In this document: positions 27,090 to 35,916 of the stretch, one piece after another | Position numbering within the stretch: the stretch's first letter is position 1 | Layout of the letters: each line of letters begins with the position of its first letter | Assembly: GCF_024714495.1 (NCBI RefSeq) | Contig: NZ_JAMZMJ010000014.1 | Location: forward strand, 81,194 to 145,193 | Source of the DNA: Marinoscillum pacificum | Lineage (GTDB): Bacteria; Bacteroidota; Bacteroidia; Cytophagales; Cyclobacteriaceae | Length of the DNA stretch: 64,000 nucleotides | Reading direction: 5' to 3' | Notes under the pieces: model-generated | Database searches by the model: none | What the model saw: only the letters and a program-made list of their open reading frames with translations | What the model was told of the DNA's origin: nothing | Translations under genes and position numbers: made by a program

Positions 27090-28472
27090 TTACTGTGTTT
27101 CTGCAAAACGAAGTGTGAATTCTGTTCCATCATTGATCACCGATTTCACAGCAATATTCCCTCGGTGATTTCGCATGATTTGCTTAGATAAACTAAGTCC
27201 AATACCAGATCCGCTTTTCTTAGTAGTGAAGAATGGAATAAAGATTTTCTTTAATGCTTCTTCATCAATACCGGGTCCATTGTCTCTTACGGAAATATAG
27301 GTTCCACCTTCTTTCCTGGTCTCTGCCTTGATCCAAAGTTTCTTGTCGCCTTCTATCTCATCATGCTCTGCAAGCGCCTGAATGGCATTTTTGACAATAT
27401 TGATTAACACTTGCTCGATTTGGTGTTCATCAATTTCAATGCATAAGTCTTTAGCTATATCACACTCCACTTTGATGTCATGTTCCTGAACATCATTTTT
27501 AAGTAATGCCATTACATGTTCGATCAGCTCTTTAATATTGACTCTAGAGAAGTTTGGAAGGGTGATTCGCGTCATGTTACGGAAGTCACTTACGAACCTG
27601 ATCAAGCTTTCACTTCGCCTGTGGATGGTGTGCAGAGCCATATGAAAGTCTTCGACAGTGTCATTGTCAATCTGATTGATGTTTTGGCCATTGTGCAGCC
27701 AGTCTTCCATTTCTGATTCCAGTGTTCTGGCAAGAGATGAGATAGGGGTTACGCTGTTCATGATTTCATGAGTCAGAACTCTAATTAAGTTCTGCCATGC
27801 TTCCATTTCTTTCTCTTCCAGTTCGCTCTGGATGTTCTGAATCGAAATCAACTTAAATTCTTTACCTCTTAACGATAATTCAATGGCGTAAACGGCTAAT
27901 TGAATTTCTCCTTCATCATTGCTTTTACTGATTTTGATGAGATCTCTTCCGCCGGTTCTTAAGTTTTTAAGAGTATCAATGAGTGCTTCACTTACGCTTT
28001 TAAGCTGCCTTACATTTTTAATCTGTTTGACACCCAGGAGTGATTTGGCAGCACTATTCATGATCTGAATTTCACCTTCTTTATCAAAAGTGATGATCCC
28101 AATCGCTACATGCTGAACGATGGTTTTTAAATATTGATAGTGAGCTTCTTTCTCCGCTCGGATATCTCGGAACTTGCGCATCACTGCGTTAAACTCTACA
28201 TAGAGATTGTCTAAACTAGAGCCCGATTTTTTCTCAGGATAAGTATGCGAAAAATCATCCCACTGGATACTTTGGAGAAAGCTAATTACTTCACGGTTCG
28301 ACTTCTCTAAAAAATAGTAGAGGTAGTAACCCTGTATCACCACCAGAGTGAAGATCAGGAGTTTGGTGAACGTATAGCTTTCTGTGTAATAAAGACTTGC
28401 CAGAAGGAAAATGGTCAGTCCAAGCAGAATAATCCTACCGGCAAGTTGATATTTAAACTTTTTATAGACCAT
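27090..28472 (-). CDS. NtrB-type sensor histidine kinase with PAS domain
   Basis: A 460-residue kinase. Two N-terminal membrane helices (about residues 9-55) are followed by a HAMP-like/coiled linker, a PAS domain (VAIGIITFDKEGEIQIMNSA), a HisKA domain with LTHEIMNSVTPISSLARTLE and an HATPase with IVKNAIQALAEH, SVRDNGPGID and GSGIGLSLSKQIM. It pairs with the overlapping sigma-54-type regulator (11-nt overlap). In Bacteroidota such pairs often sit beside ABC/HlyD/TolC efflux genes, as here. The signal is unknown. Confidence 0.94.
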   Translation of the reverse strand: MVYKKFKYQLAGRIILLGLTIFLLASLYYTESYTFTKLLIFTLVVIQGYYLYYFLEKSNREVISFLQSIQWDDFSHTYPEKKSGSSLDNLYVEFNAVMRKFRDIRAEKEAHYQYLKTIVQHVAIGIITFDKEGEIQIMNSAAKSLLGVKQIKNVRQLKSVSEALIDTLKNLRTGGRDLIKISKSNDEGEIQLAVYAIELSLRGKEFKLISIQNIQSELEEKEMEAWQNLIRVLTHEIMNSVTPISSLARTLESEMEDWLHNGQNINQIDNDTVEDFHMALHTIHRRSESLIRFVSDFRNMTRITLPNFSRVNIKELIEHVMALLKNDVQEHDIKVECDIAKDLCIEIDEHQIEQVLINIVKNAIQALAEHDEIEGDKKLWIKAETRKEGGTYISVRDNGPGIDEEALKKIFIPFFTTKKSGSGIGLSLSKQIMRNHRGNIAVKSVINDGTEFTLRFAETQ

Positions 28473-29841
28473 ACTTTTCTAGTCGTCTATACAATGAAGC
28501 TCTAGTTAATCCAAGTTCTTTAGCAGCTTGAGAGATGTTCCCATTGTGTTTGTTGATGGCTCTTTGGATGACATTTTTCTCCACATCGTCCAGATTGAAT
28601 GTGTCAGCCTCTGAAGAAAGATTGTTTTCAGGTTTTTGAGATAGGAAGAAGAAATCATCAGGTTGTAGCGTTGTGGAGTCACTCATAATGATTGCTCGCT
28701 CTATGGCATGTTGCAACTCTCTGATGTTTCCTGGCCAACTATATTTCTGTAGCTTCTTGATGGTAGCCGCTGAGATTCCGTCGATGTGCTTACGATACTT
28801 CTGGTTATACATTTTCACAAAGTGGTCAGCCAAAAGCGGAATATCATCTAGTCGATCTCTCAATGGAGGAAGATGAAGTTCTACTGTATTGACTCTATAC
28901 AATAAATCCTGACGGAAAGTATTGTCTCCAACCATCTCATAGATTGGCATATTGGTAGCACAAATCAGACGAATATCTATTGGCATGGACTGATTTGATC
29001 CTATTCTTGTTACTTCACGTTTTTGTAAAGCAGTCAGTAATTTGGACTGTAATGGCATGCTGAGGTTTCCAATCTCGTCTAGGAAAAGTGTACCATTATT
29101 AGCTATCTCAAATCGGCCAGGACGGTCTTCCTTGGCATCGGTAAAGGATCCTTTTTTGTGTCCAAAAAGCTCTGATTCGAATAACGATTCAGTAATTGCT
29201 CCCATGTCCACTCCAATGAACACATTGTCTTTTCTAAGAGATTTTTGATGGATCGCTCGAGCAATTAGCTCTTTGCCAGTTCCATTTTCTCCTAATATCA
29301 GAATGTTAGCATCCGTACCGGCTACTTTATCTATGATTTTGAAGACTTCTTTGATTTCATCACTCTCGCCAATGATGTCTTTGAATGCACTGTTGCTGTC
29401 TTCTTGTAGTTGCTTAGATGTTTGCTTTAGTTGGGTGACCTCTTTGTAAGACTCCTTCAGTTTAGCAGCACTGTTCAGTGTAGCAATGAGTTTTTCATTC
29501 TGCCATGGCTTCAATACGAAATCTGTAGCACCAGCTTTCAATGCTTTTACAGCCATCTCCACATCTCCGAAGGCGGTGATGAGAACTACAACAGCTTGTG
29601 GATCTTTATCCAGGATTTGCTCCAGCCAGTAGAAACCCTCTTTACCGGAAGTGATGTCTTTGCTGAAGTTCATATCTAATAATATCAGATCATAAGTATC
29701 GTTATTTAGAAGGAACGGAATCTTCTTTGGGTTCTTCTCAATAATTACCTCTTTGGCGTGTTTTTTCAACAGCATTTTCGCTGCCAACAACACATCCTCA
29801 TCATCATCTATTATTAATATTTTACCTAATTCTTTATCCAC
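28462..29841 (-). CDS. Sigma-54-dependent NtrC/AtoC-type response regulator
   Basis: A 459-residue activator with a receiver domain (IDDDED, D56 in LILLDMNFS, K in VLKPWQ), an AAA+ domain with Walker A GENGTGKE (about 184-191) and Walker B TLFLDEIG (about 251-258), and a C-terminal Fis-type HTH (GNISQAAKELGLTRASLYRR). The loop that contacts sigma-54 reads GSFTDA (231-236) instead of the classical GAFTGA. It starts the operon with its sensor kinase. Its targets probably include one of the adjacent export operons, which is inference. Confidence 0.95.
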   Translation of the reverse strand: MDKELGKILIIDDDEDVLLAAKMLLKKHAKEVIIEKNPKKIPFLLNNDTYDLILLDMNFSKDITSGKEGFYWLEQILDKDPQAVVVLITAFGDVEMAVKALKAGATDFVLKPWQNEKLIATLNSAAKLKESYKEVTQLKQTSKQLQEDSNSAFKDIIGESDEIKEVFKIIDKVAGTDANILILGENGTGKELIARAIHQKSLRKDNVFIGVDMGAITESLFESELFGHKKGSFTDAKEDRPGRFEIANNGTLFLDEIGNLSMPLQSKLLTALQKREVTRIGSNQSMPIDIRLICATNMPIYEMVGDNTFRQDLLYRVNTVELHLPPLRDRLDDIPLLADHFVKMYNQKYRKHIDGISAATIKKLQKYSWPGNIRELQHAIERAIIMSDSTTLQPDDFFFLSQKPENNLSSEADTFNLDDVEKNVIQRAINKHNGNISQAAKELGLTRASLYRRLEKYGL

Positions 29842-29939
29842 GATTTTACTATTTGAGTTGATTTAAGTCCATAATGGTGCCAAATGGAAAAATAGCCCAT
29901 TATTCAATCAATTCAATGGTTTCGTGAAATTAAGTGTTC

Positions 29940-29971
29940 AAAAATGTACACCTTTTCGTGGGAAGGTGTAC
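29940..29971 (-). terminator. Intrinsic terminator of the ABC/HlyD/TolC operon
   Basis: A perfect 9-bp inverted repeat (GTACACCTT at 29946-29954 with AAGGTGTAC at 29963-29971) begins right after the TolC stop codon. On the minus strand it is followed by ACA and a short T run. The T tract is weak, so it could also act as a transcript-stabilising stem. Confidence 0.6.
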
Positions 29972-31399
29972 TTATTCGTACATTTCCATATAGGATAAAT
30001 AAGGAAGTCCAGCTACGTAAGGAAGCTCAGCTTTCAGTTTTTCAAAAGTAGTTTGAACCTTCAAGTATTTGATTTGAGCTTCAATGAACTTGTCTTGCTG
30101 GATATTTAATTTGAAGAGATCACTTTCTCCGTTCTCCACATTGAAAATTTCTGCTTCTAATAGTCGTTGATAGTTTCTAGAAAGATCCAGATACTGTGAT
30201 GTCAATTGCTCACTCGCTATCAATTCCACAAACACAGATCTGATTTCAGCACCCACTTGCTGCTGAGTTTGCATGTAATCAAACTCCAAACTTTCCACAT
30301 ACAACTTCGTTTTCTGAAGTTTACCACGTTCTTTTCTAAGCAATAATGGAAAAGAAAAATCCATTCCAATCTTATAGTTCTCTCCAATATCAATTGGCTC
30401 AAATCCAGAGTAACTAATTGGAGCATCGATAAAACTATAGCTTAGGTCAATCTGGGGTTTTAAACTTTCGCGGTTCCATTGTTGCTCTACTTCGTACTGC
30501 GCCTTTTTCGCTGTTACCTTGGTGACTTCTGGATGATTGTCAGCCGCCCATGTGACGATTTTGCCCAAAGTACTATCTGCAGGAACAATCCACTGCGAAC
30601 TTGCCGCACTTGGAGAAGCACCTTCAGGGATTTCCAGAGGAAGTCCTTCATTAGACCACAAATGAATAGATAGCGCAAGCTTGGCACTATTCAGTTGCAC
30701 TTGTGAGTTGATAAAATCCGCTCTTCGATTCTGGAAAGTAATTTTTGCTTGTACGGTATCCACCACAGCAGCTTCCCCATATTCGTAATCAAGTTTTACG
30801 CGCTTGAAAATCTCATCTGCAATGTTCATACTCTGCTGCATCAGCTCATATTGTTTAAAAGCAAAGTACCATTCCCAATAAGCTTTTACAATTGTGAATA
30901 GAGCCTTATTAGTTAATTTAATTTTCTCCGCTTCAGCTATATCACTGTAGATATTGGCTTGTTTGATTAAAGCTCTTCGTTCATCTATGAACAAACCCTT
31001 ACCTATAGGAAGGCTGACACCAGCTGTAAATTGCCAGTAATCATTGGAAGAACTCACATAATTTTCCTCACTTAGGTGTTCTCCAGAATTTCGATATGCT
31101 TCAATCTTAGGATCAATAGGAAACCACACAGGTATTTTCAGTGAATTATAAAACTTGCTGTAATACTCCGTTCCTTTATATTCTTTTCTATTGAAAGAAG
31201 ACTCGAGTTTTGGATCCATGTATCCTTTTGCGGTTCGAATCTCTGCCTCTGCAAACTGGTCCTGAAGACCGGCTTGCTTCACAATAGGGTGGTTTCTTTT
31301 GGCCAATTCCAGGACATCATCAAGAGAAAATTGAAGAGAATCCTGAGCTGCCAATGAAATGCCAAACCCAAGTAATACTACGGCTATAAGTATTCTCAT
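29972..31399 (-). CDS. TolC-family outer membrane efflux protein
   Basis: A 475-residue outer membrane channel. It has a signal peptide (ILIAVVLLGFGISLAAQ), the TolC-type first helix (LDDVLELAKRNHPIVKQA) and long amphipathic coiled-coil stretches, the second half starting near LGKIVTWAADNHPEVTKV. It would form the exit duct for the HlyD/ABC pair encoded just upstream, whose HlyD gene overlaps it by 4 nt. A perfect hairpin follows its stop codon. Confidence 0.92.
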   Translation of the reverse strand: MRILIAVVLLGFGISLAAQDSLQFSLDDVLELAKRNHPIVKQAGLQDQFAEAEIRTAKGYMDPKLESSFNRKEYKGTEYYSKFYNSLKIPVWFPIDPKIEAYRNSGEHLSEENYVSSSNDYWQFTAGVSLPIGKGLFIDERRALIKQANIYSDIAEAEKIKLTNKALFTIVKAYWEWYFAFKQYELMQQSMNIADEIFKRVKLDYEYGEAAVVDTVQAKITFQNRRADFINSQVQLNSAKLALSIHLWSNEGLPLEIPEGASPSAASSQWIVPADSTLGKIVTWAADNHPEVTKVTAKKAQYEVEQQWNRESLKPQIDLSYSFIDAPISYSGFEPIDIGENYKIGMDFSFPLLLRKERGKLQKTKLYVESLEFDYMQTQQQVGAEIRSVFVELIASEQLTSQYLDLSRNYQRLLEAEIFNVENGESDLFKLNIQQDKFIEAQIKYLKVQTTFEKLKAELPYVAGLPYLSYMEMYE

Positions 31400-32751
31400 T
31401 TCTTCTTTTTGTTATCCATCTGAATCTCACCATTCTCATAGATACTAGGAGGGAAGCCATTGAGCTGTCGCCAGAGCTCATACCATATAGGCACATCATT
31501 TAGCATCACCCATCCTTTAATACCTGACCCCATTCTTAGTTGATGTGGCCATTCTTCCTGCTCAGGATCTGGAGTTACAAGTATTCTAAAATAACCAGGC
31601 TTGCTTTCCACTCGGTCAATTACGTCCACAATCCCTCCAAAGGTACCAACCGAAACATTTGGCCAACCTGAGAATTGAAGTGCGGGCCAACCATCGAATT
31701 GCACTCGAACAGGTCGTCCATGGCTAATGAATGGCAAGTCCATTGCTTTTACATACATTTCAGCGGCTTTATCATCAGTTTCAGGCATGATGGTAGCGAT
31801 AGCTTCACCTTCCTTGATCGTTTCACCAATTCCCGCTTTCATTGCCTTCACCAAATACCCCGTTTGTGGAGCAATTACCTGATAATTGAAATTTCTAATT
31901 TCCACGTTGGTGAACTCATTCCGCATTTTACTCAGCGTTGCTTCCGAGTCAAAAATGTCAGCAATAGTTGCAGATAGATCCGACTGTGACTTGCTGATTT
32001 TATCCTGATATTCTGCCTCTATTGAAGTTAGGTTGACTCTGGCATTGATCAATTCTGCTTGACTTTGTAGCCATTTGTTCTCGGCAGAAATTACCTTGGC
32101 TTTACTAGCCTGGAACTTGGATTCCAATTCCTGGAATTTTGTCAAGGAGATGTTTCCAGCTTCGTAGCGCTTTTTATTTCTCTCAAAAATGTTCTCAGCG
32201 TTATCAAAATTGACCTTCTCCGATTCAAAAGCAATGCTGTCACTCTCAAGTTTGAGAATCGTTTGTTTTAGCTTGTTCTGTGCCTGTTTCAGTTTCATTT
32301 GACGACCCTGTCGAAGAGCTGCAACCTGGTTTTCAAGTGCTTGACGTTTGGCTCTTTTTGCCTCTAGGCCGGATTCTTTGGCTTCAATCTGTTCTTTCAT
32401 TCTTGATAAAAGCTGCGGATCAAAGTACTTGTCCTTTACTTCTGCAAGAGACAGGATAGTGTCTCCTTTATGTATGAACTCACCTTCACGCTTTTTCCAA
32501 TCAATAATTCTTCCGGCTATAGCTGACTCTACAGTTTGTGGTCTATTGCGTGGATGAAAAGCAGTTAATGTACCTGTACCACGAATGTTCTGCTGCCATG
32601 GTAGAAACATAACAATGATGGAGATGCCAATAATCACGAGCAATACTTTTGCTAAAAGTCTGCCCATACCTGGAGTCTTCAGGGTTCTTAGTGAATAGAA
32701 CTCGCCCTCGTCCAGAAAATCAGTGTCTTTGTTGTTAGAAATATTTAGCAT
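31396..32751 (-). CDS. HlyD-family membrane fusion (adaptor) protein
   Basis: A 451-residue adaptor with one N-terminal membrane helix (LAKVLLVIIGISIIVMFLPW, about residues 33-52), a biotinyl-lipoyl-like beta-barrel half (ESAIAGRIIDWKKREGEFIH), a long coiled-coil hairpin (residues about 115-280) and the second lipoyl half with VIAPQTGYLVKAMKAGIGET. It bridges the inner membrane ABC protein (gene ends 1 nt upstream) and the TolC protein, giving a complete three-part exporter. Confidence 0.92.
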   Translation of the reverse strand: MLNISNNKDTDFLDEGEFYSLRTLKTPGMGRLLAKVLLVIIGISIIVMFLPWQQNIRGTGTLTAFHPRNRPQTVESAIAGRIIDWKKREGEFIHKGDTILSLAEVKDKYFDPQLLSRMKEQIEAKESGLEAKRAKRQALENQVAALRQGRQMKLKQAQNKLKQTILKLESDSIAFESEKVNFDNAENIFERNKKRYEAGNISLTKFQELESKFQASKAKVISAENKWLQSQAELINARVNLTSIEAEYQDKISKSQSDLSATIADIFDSEATLSKMRNEFTNVEIRNFNYQVIAPQTGYLVKAMKAGIGETIKEGEAIATIMPETDDKAAEMYVKAMDLPFISHGRPVRVQFDGWPALQFSGWPNVSVGTFGGIVDVIDRVESKPGYFRILVTPDPEQEEWPHQLRMGSGIKGWVMLNDVPIWYELWRQLNGFPPSIYENGEIQMDNKKKK

Positions 32752-32752
32752 C

Positions 32753-34930
32753 TTAATAGATTTTTTGAACGATCGTGTCGTTTTTAATCACATTTTCAAA
32801 AGTGTCATCGGCAATTATTTTGCCTTCATCCATGTAGATTACCCGATCTACTGCAGACATTACCAGCGGATCATTGGATACCACTATGAGTGTCCATTTA
32901 TTTTCTGGATTTGTTAGCATTTCGATCATTTTCAAACGCTCATATTTCTGGAAGTTTCCAAAGAAATCATTGAGAATCAATAAAGCGGGATCTTTTGCCA
33001 AGCATCTTGCTAAGATCATTCGATTGGCAAAAGAGCTACTGAACCCTTTACCACTACTTAATATTTCGGTATTGAAACCATCAGGTAAACCATAGATCTC
33101 ATCGGTAAGACCGACTTTTTCTACTGCTCTGATAGCATTATCCATGCTAGCAAATGGCTTCCCAACAAGAATATTATCAATGACCGATCCTTCGAAAATA
33201 TCTTCTTGAGAGACGTTTTTACCAATCTTATCTCTTAGATAGGTCATGTCCAAATCACGAAGGTTGTATCGGTTGTAAGTTAAGATCCCATCGTAATTAG
33301 TGTGAATACCAGCAATGGCATTGGTCAGGGTTGTCTTTCCTGAAGCACTACCACCGGCTATACAAATCCTTTCGCCAGCTTGAATGGTTAGATTGATGTG
33401 ATCAAGTGATGGCTTTTTGTTGCCAGGGTAGGTGTAACTAAGGTTTTTTATTTCGATAGATATTCCATTTTCTTTTATTTGAGATTTTGGAATGTCAATA
33501 CCGCCGGATTTCTCTAAAGGTAGGTCAGTCACATGCGAGATTTTATCAACAGCCGTAAGCATGTCATAAACAACATCCATGTACATGATAATTTTCTCTA
33601 CCGAATTCAAAATCAAAATGATAATTACCTCAGATGCGACAAACTGTCCAAGTGTGATTTCTCTTTGCACCACTAGAACGGTACCTATAATCAACAAGCC
33701 TCCAGTGACAATTGCTTTGAAAAGAAGAACATAACTGTATTGGCTGATCAATACCTTGAAGTGAGTACTTCTGTTTTTAAGGTAGTTATTAACGTTATAG
33801 TCCGTTTTCTTAATAGGTAGAGAAGTGTTTCCTGAAAGTTTGAACGAATAAAGTGTTCTGGCCATTTCTTCCAGCCAGTAAACTACCTTGTATTTATACT
33901 TTGATTCGGTGATACTCGATTTCAATCCTTTCGGTCCAGTGATATAGAAAATCATGAAGAGAATTGACAACAAGAAAATCCCAAAGAATACGAAGAACGG
34001 GTGATAGAATGATAAAAGTAACAACCCAAAAATGATCTGAATAGCACCCGTAGATAAGTCAATTAAGAGTTTTGGAAGACCTTTTTGCAGAGTAAGTACA
34101 TCAAAGAAACGGTTCATCAACTCAGGCATGTGCAGGTTGAAAACAGACTCCATTTGGATCCTCGGTACTCTAAATGCAAATTCAAAAGCAGCTTTGGTAA
34201 AGACCCTGCGCTGTAAATACTCCACAATGGTTATCTGGAATACCTGAAGAATACCAGTTCCTAAGACAGCAATAATTACAAAGGCGATCAATACATAGAC
34301 GGAGCTGAATACCACTCCACCACTAATCAGTTCTACCGCTGCTTGAATTCCAAGAGGTAAACTCAGGGACAATAAACCAATCAAAGCCGCATAAACGTAA
34401 ACGTAGAAAATGTCTCTTTTCTCGGCAGATAGTAATTTGAACAACCTCTTTAGTGGAGTGATGTATGTGGCATTGGTTTTTGTGGAATCTTGATCACTTA
34501 CCAATGACTCATAATCAAAAACAGATAGAAAAATAACTTCTAACTTATCTGTACATGCCAAATCCAGGTGTTCCAGAGAATCGACTTTTTTATTCTCTAC
34601 ATCATGTTCACGGATGATCTGTATATGATAATTTTTGCCTTTCTTTTGAATGATAACAGGAGCTAATTCGTGATCCTTGGCAAAAACAATGATAGGAGAT
34701 TCATGAATTTTCATGAACTCAATAAATCTTTTTTCACGGAGGTGTTTCTCCAGTAAAATCATTCCAGAATCACTGCCGGATTCTACCAGGTCTCTGATGA
34801 ATTCTACCAGTTCCTCATTTTCATACTCCCTATCCAGAGCGTCGGTTCCAGTAAGGGTAGAGCTGTCCGGGTCTAAATGGAGCAGATGAGAGCACTCTTG
34901 AATTGTTCTCAGAATTTGATGATTGTTCAT
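32753..34930 (-). CDS. ABC exporter (membrane plus ATPase) with degenerate nucleotide-binding domain
   Basis: A 725-residue type I exporter-like protein. Residues 1-160 form an N-terminal soluble region with no peptidase catalytic residues that I can identify; residues 170-460 hold six membrane segments; the rest is an ATPase domain. Walker A GGSASGKTT (526-534) and a Q-loop glutamine (Q575) are intact. However the LSGGQ signature reads FSSSF (630-634), the Walker B aspartate and catalytic glutamate read N654-D655 (LLILND), and the switch histidine position is S685. ATP turnover may therefore be weak or absent. It is encoded between the TetR gene and the HlyD gene, so it should be the inner membrane part of the tripartite exporter. 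Confidence 0.85.
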   Translation of the reverse strand: MNNHQILRTIQECSHLLHLDPDSSTLTGTDALDREYENEELVEFIRDLVESGSDSGMILLEKHLREKRFIEFMKIHESPIIVFAKDHELAPVIIQKKGKNYHIQIIREHDVENKKVDSLEHLDLACTDKLEVIFLSVFDYESLVSDQDSTKTNATYITPLKRLFKLLSAEKRDIFYVYVYAALIGLLSLSLPLGIQAAVELISGGVVFSSVYVLIAFVIIAVLGTGILQVFQITIVEYLQRRVFTKAAFEFAFRVPRIQMESVFNLHMPELMNRFFDVLTLQKGLPKLLIDLSTGAIQIIFGLLLLSFYHPFFVFFGIFLLSILFMIFYITGPKGLKSSITESKYKYKVVYWLEEMARTLYSFKLSGNTSLPIKKTDYNVNNYLKNRSTHFKVLISQYSYVLLFKAIVTGGLLIIGTVLVVQREITLGQFVASEVIIILILNSVEKIIMYMDVVYDMLTAVDKISHVTDLPLEKSGGIDIPKSQIKENGISIEIKNLSYTYPGNKKPSLDHINLTIQAGERICIAGGSASGKTTLTNAIAGIHTNYDGILTYNRYNLRDLDMTYLRDKIGKNVSQEDIFEGSVIDNILVGKPFASMDNAIRAVEKVGLTDEIYGLPDGFNTEILSSGKGFSSSFANRMILARCLAKDPALLILNDFFGNFQKYERLKMIEMLTNPENKWTLIVVSNDPLVMSAVDRVIYMDEGKIIADDTFENVIKNDTIVQKIY

Positions 34931-35601
34931 GCGTCAATCGTTTTGAAAATCAAGTTTTTTACAAAATGATAATTAGCAGAGTAAGGGTCTTCCAATTTAC
35001 TTAACTCTGTTAATGATGGTAAATGTTCTGCAAAGAACACCTGTTGGTTGGATGCCTCCAAAGCAGTAGATGCCAGTGCATGAGCAAAAGTGAAGTTAGG
35101 GTTGATATTCAAAATCAGCGCGGCTATATGATCACAAAGTGATTTATACCCTTTAAAAAGTCCATTTTGATTGTCCTTATCCACTCTTTTTGTCAGATAC
35201 GTCTTATCCGATTCTGCGATAACTATTTTGTTGAGTGCTTCTTCATCTATATCAGGAAATGTATCATCAGGTACTTTTTTTTCAGTAATTAAACGGATAA
35301 TTCTATCCAGTTTTTCCTGAGGATTGCCTAAGTGGTGGGTTTCATATTCAATTTTATATTCCATCCACGCCCAGTACCAGGCAATCAGGTAGACTAGCAG
35401 TCGATGCTTATTGTCAAAGTAGCGATAGATGGAGGCTTCAGTAGAATCTATTTGCATGGATAACTTTCTGAAGGTAAAGGCCTCAAATCCTAACTCACTT
35501 ATAAGCTTAATACTGTGTAGAACAATCTTTTTTCCCAGTTCTGTAGACTGTGGATCCTTGCAGTATAGATTGTTCCCCAGCTGAATGCTAATTACCGACA
35601 T
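34927..35601 (-). CDS. TetR/AcrR-family transcriptional regulator
   Basis: A 224-residue repressor. The N-terminal HTH is seen in GFEAFTFRKLSMQI and DSTEASIYRYFDNKHRLLVY (residues about 38-70), followed by an all-helical ligand domain. The gene overlaps the ABC exporter gene by 4 nt and begins the operon. A perfect 17-bp palindrome 21 nt above its start codon is a good candidate operator for autorepression. The inducing ligand is unknown. Confidence 0.92.
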   Translation of the reverse strand: MSVISIQLGNNLYCKDPQSTELGKKIVLHSIKLISELGFEAFTFRKLSMQIDSTEASIYRYFDNKHRLLVYLIAWYWAWMEYKIEYETHHLGNPQEKLDRIIRLITEKKVPDDTFPDIDEEALNKIVIAESDKTYLTKRVDKDNQNGLFKGYKSLCDHIAALILNINPNFTFAHALASTALEASNQQVFFAEHLPSLTELSKLEDPYSANYHFVKNLIFKTIDA

Positions 35602-35621
35602 GATAATATTACTTCTATAAA

Positions 35622-35638
35622 TGATAGTATTACTATCA
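35622..35638. promoter_or_regulatory. Candidate TetR operator palindrome
   Basis: TGATAGTATTACTATCA is a perfect inverted repeat of two 8-bp arms around one central T, placed 21 nt ahead of the TetR start codon. A related partial copy (TGATAATATTACTTCTA, 35601-35617) overlaps the start codon itself. The position suits binding by the TetR-family regulator it precedes; binding is inferred. Confidence 0.65.
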
Positions 35639-35689
35639 ACGAATTTACAACAAGAATGTTTGATTACTTTTATTTCTCGTAAAAAAGGT

Positions 35690-35697
35690 TAATTTTG
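35690..35697 (+). promoter_or_regulatory. Putative -7 box of a short intergenic transcript
   Basis: TAATTTTG matches the Bacteroidota -7 consensus TAnnTTTG. A TTTG lies at 35659-35662, but at 27 nt it is further away than the usual 19-21. A strong intrinsic terminator follows only about 40 nt downstream, so this box would drive a transcript of about 65-70 nt. Confidence 0.4.
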
Positions 35698-35736
35698 ATA
35701 CCCTATTAGTCCTTTTATTTTGAGTTTTTGATCTTT

Positions 35737-35770
35737 AGGTTCAATCCGGGAGCGGATTGGACCTTTTTTT
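35737..35770 (+). terminator. Intrinsic terminator in the TetR-HlyD intergenic region
   Basis: A 12-bp stem (AGGTTCAATCCG with CGGATTGGACCT, one G-U pair) closes a 4-nt loop and runs straight into seven T residues on the plus strand. No gene ends upstream on this strand. It either terminates a small RNA started at about 35704 or shields the downstream efflux genes from antisense-direction readthrough of the TetR promoter region. The rest of the 315-bp gap holds the operator and no recognisable gene. Confidence 0.75.
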
Positions 35771-35916
35771 ATGTCCGCTTGCGAACACAATCTGTATCAA
35801 ACTGTACAAGTTTTACCTACCTCCAAATTCTCGAAAATTCATAAAACGCTGTAAGTCAATGAAATAACTTTATTGGCATTCAAATTGGCATAGGGTGTTC
35901 AGACTTTACAAAAATT

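Noticed and set aside
35700..35916. Attachment site or insertion sequence remnant in the TetR-HlyD gap
   Set aside because: The inverted repeats there are explained by an operator and an intrinsic terminator; no transposase fragment, tRNA end or target duplication was found.
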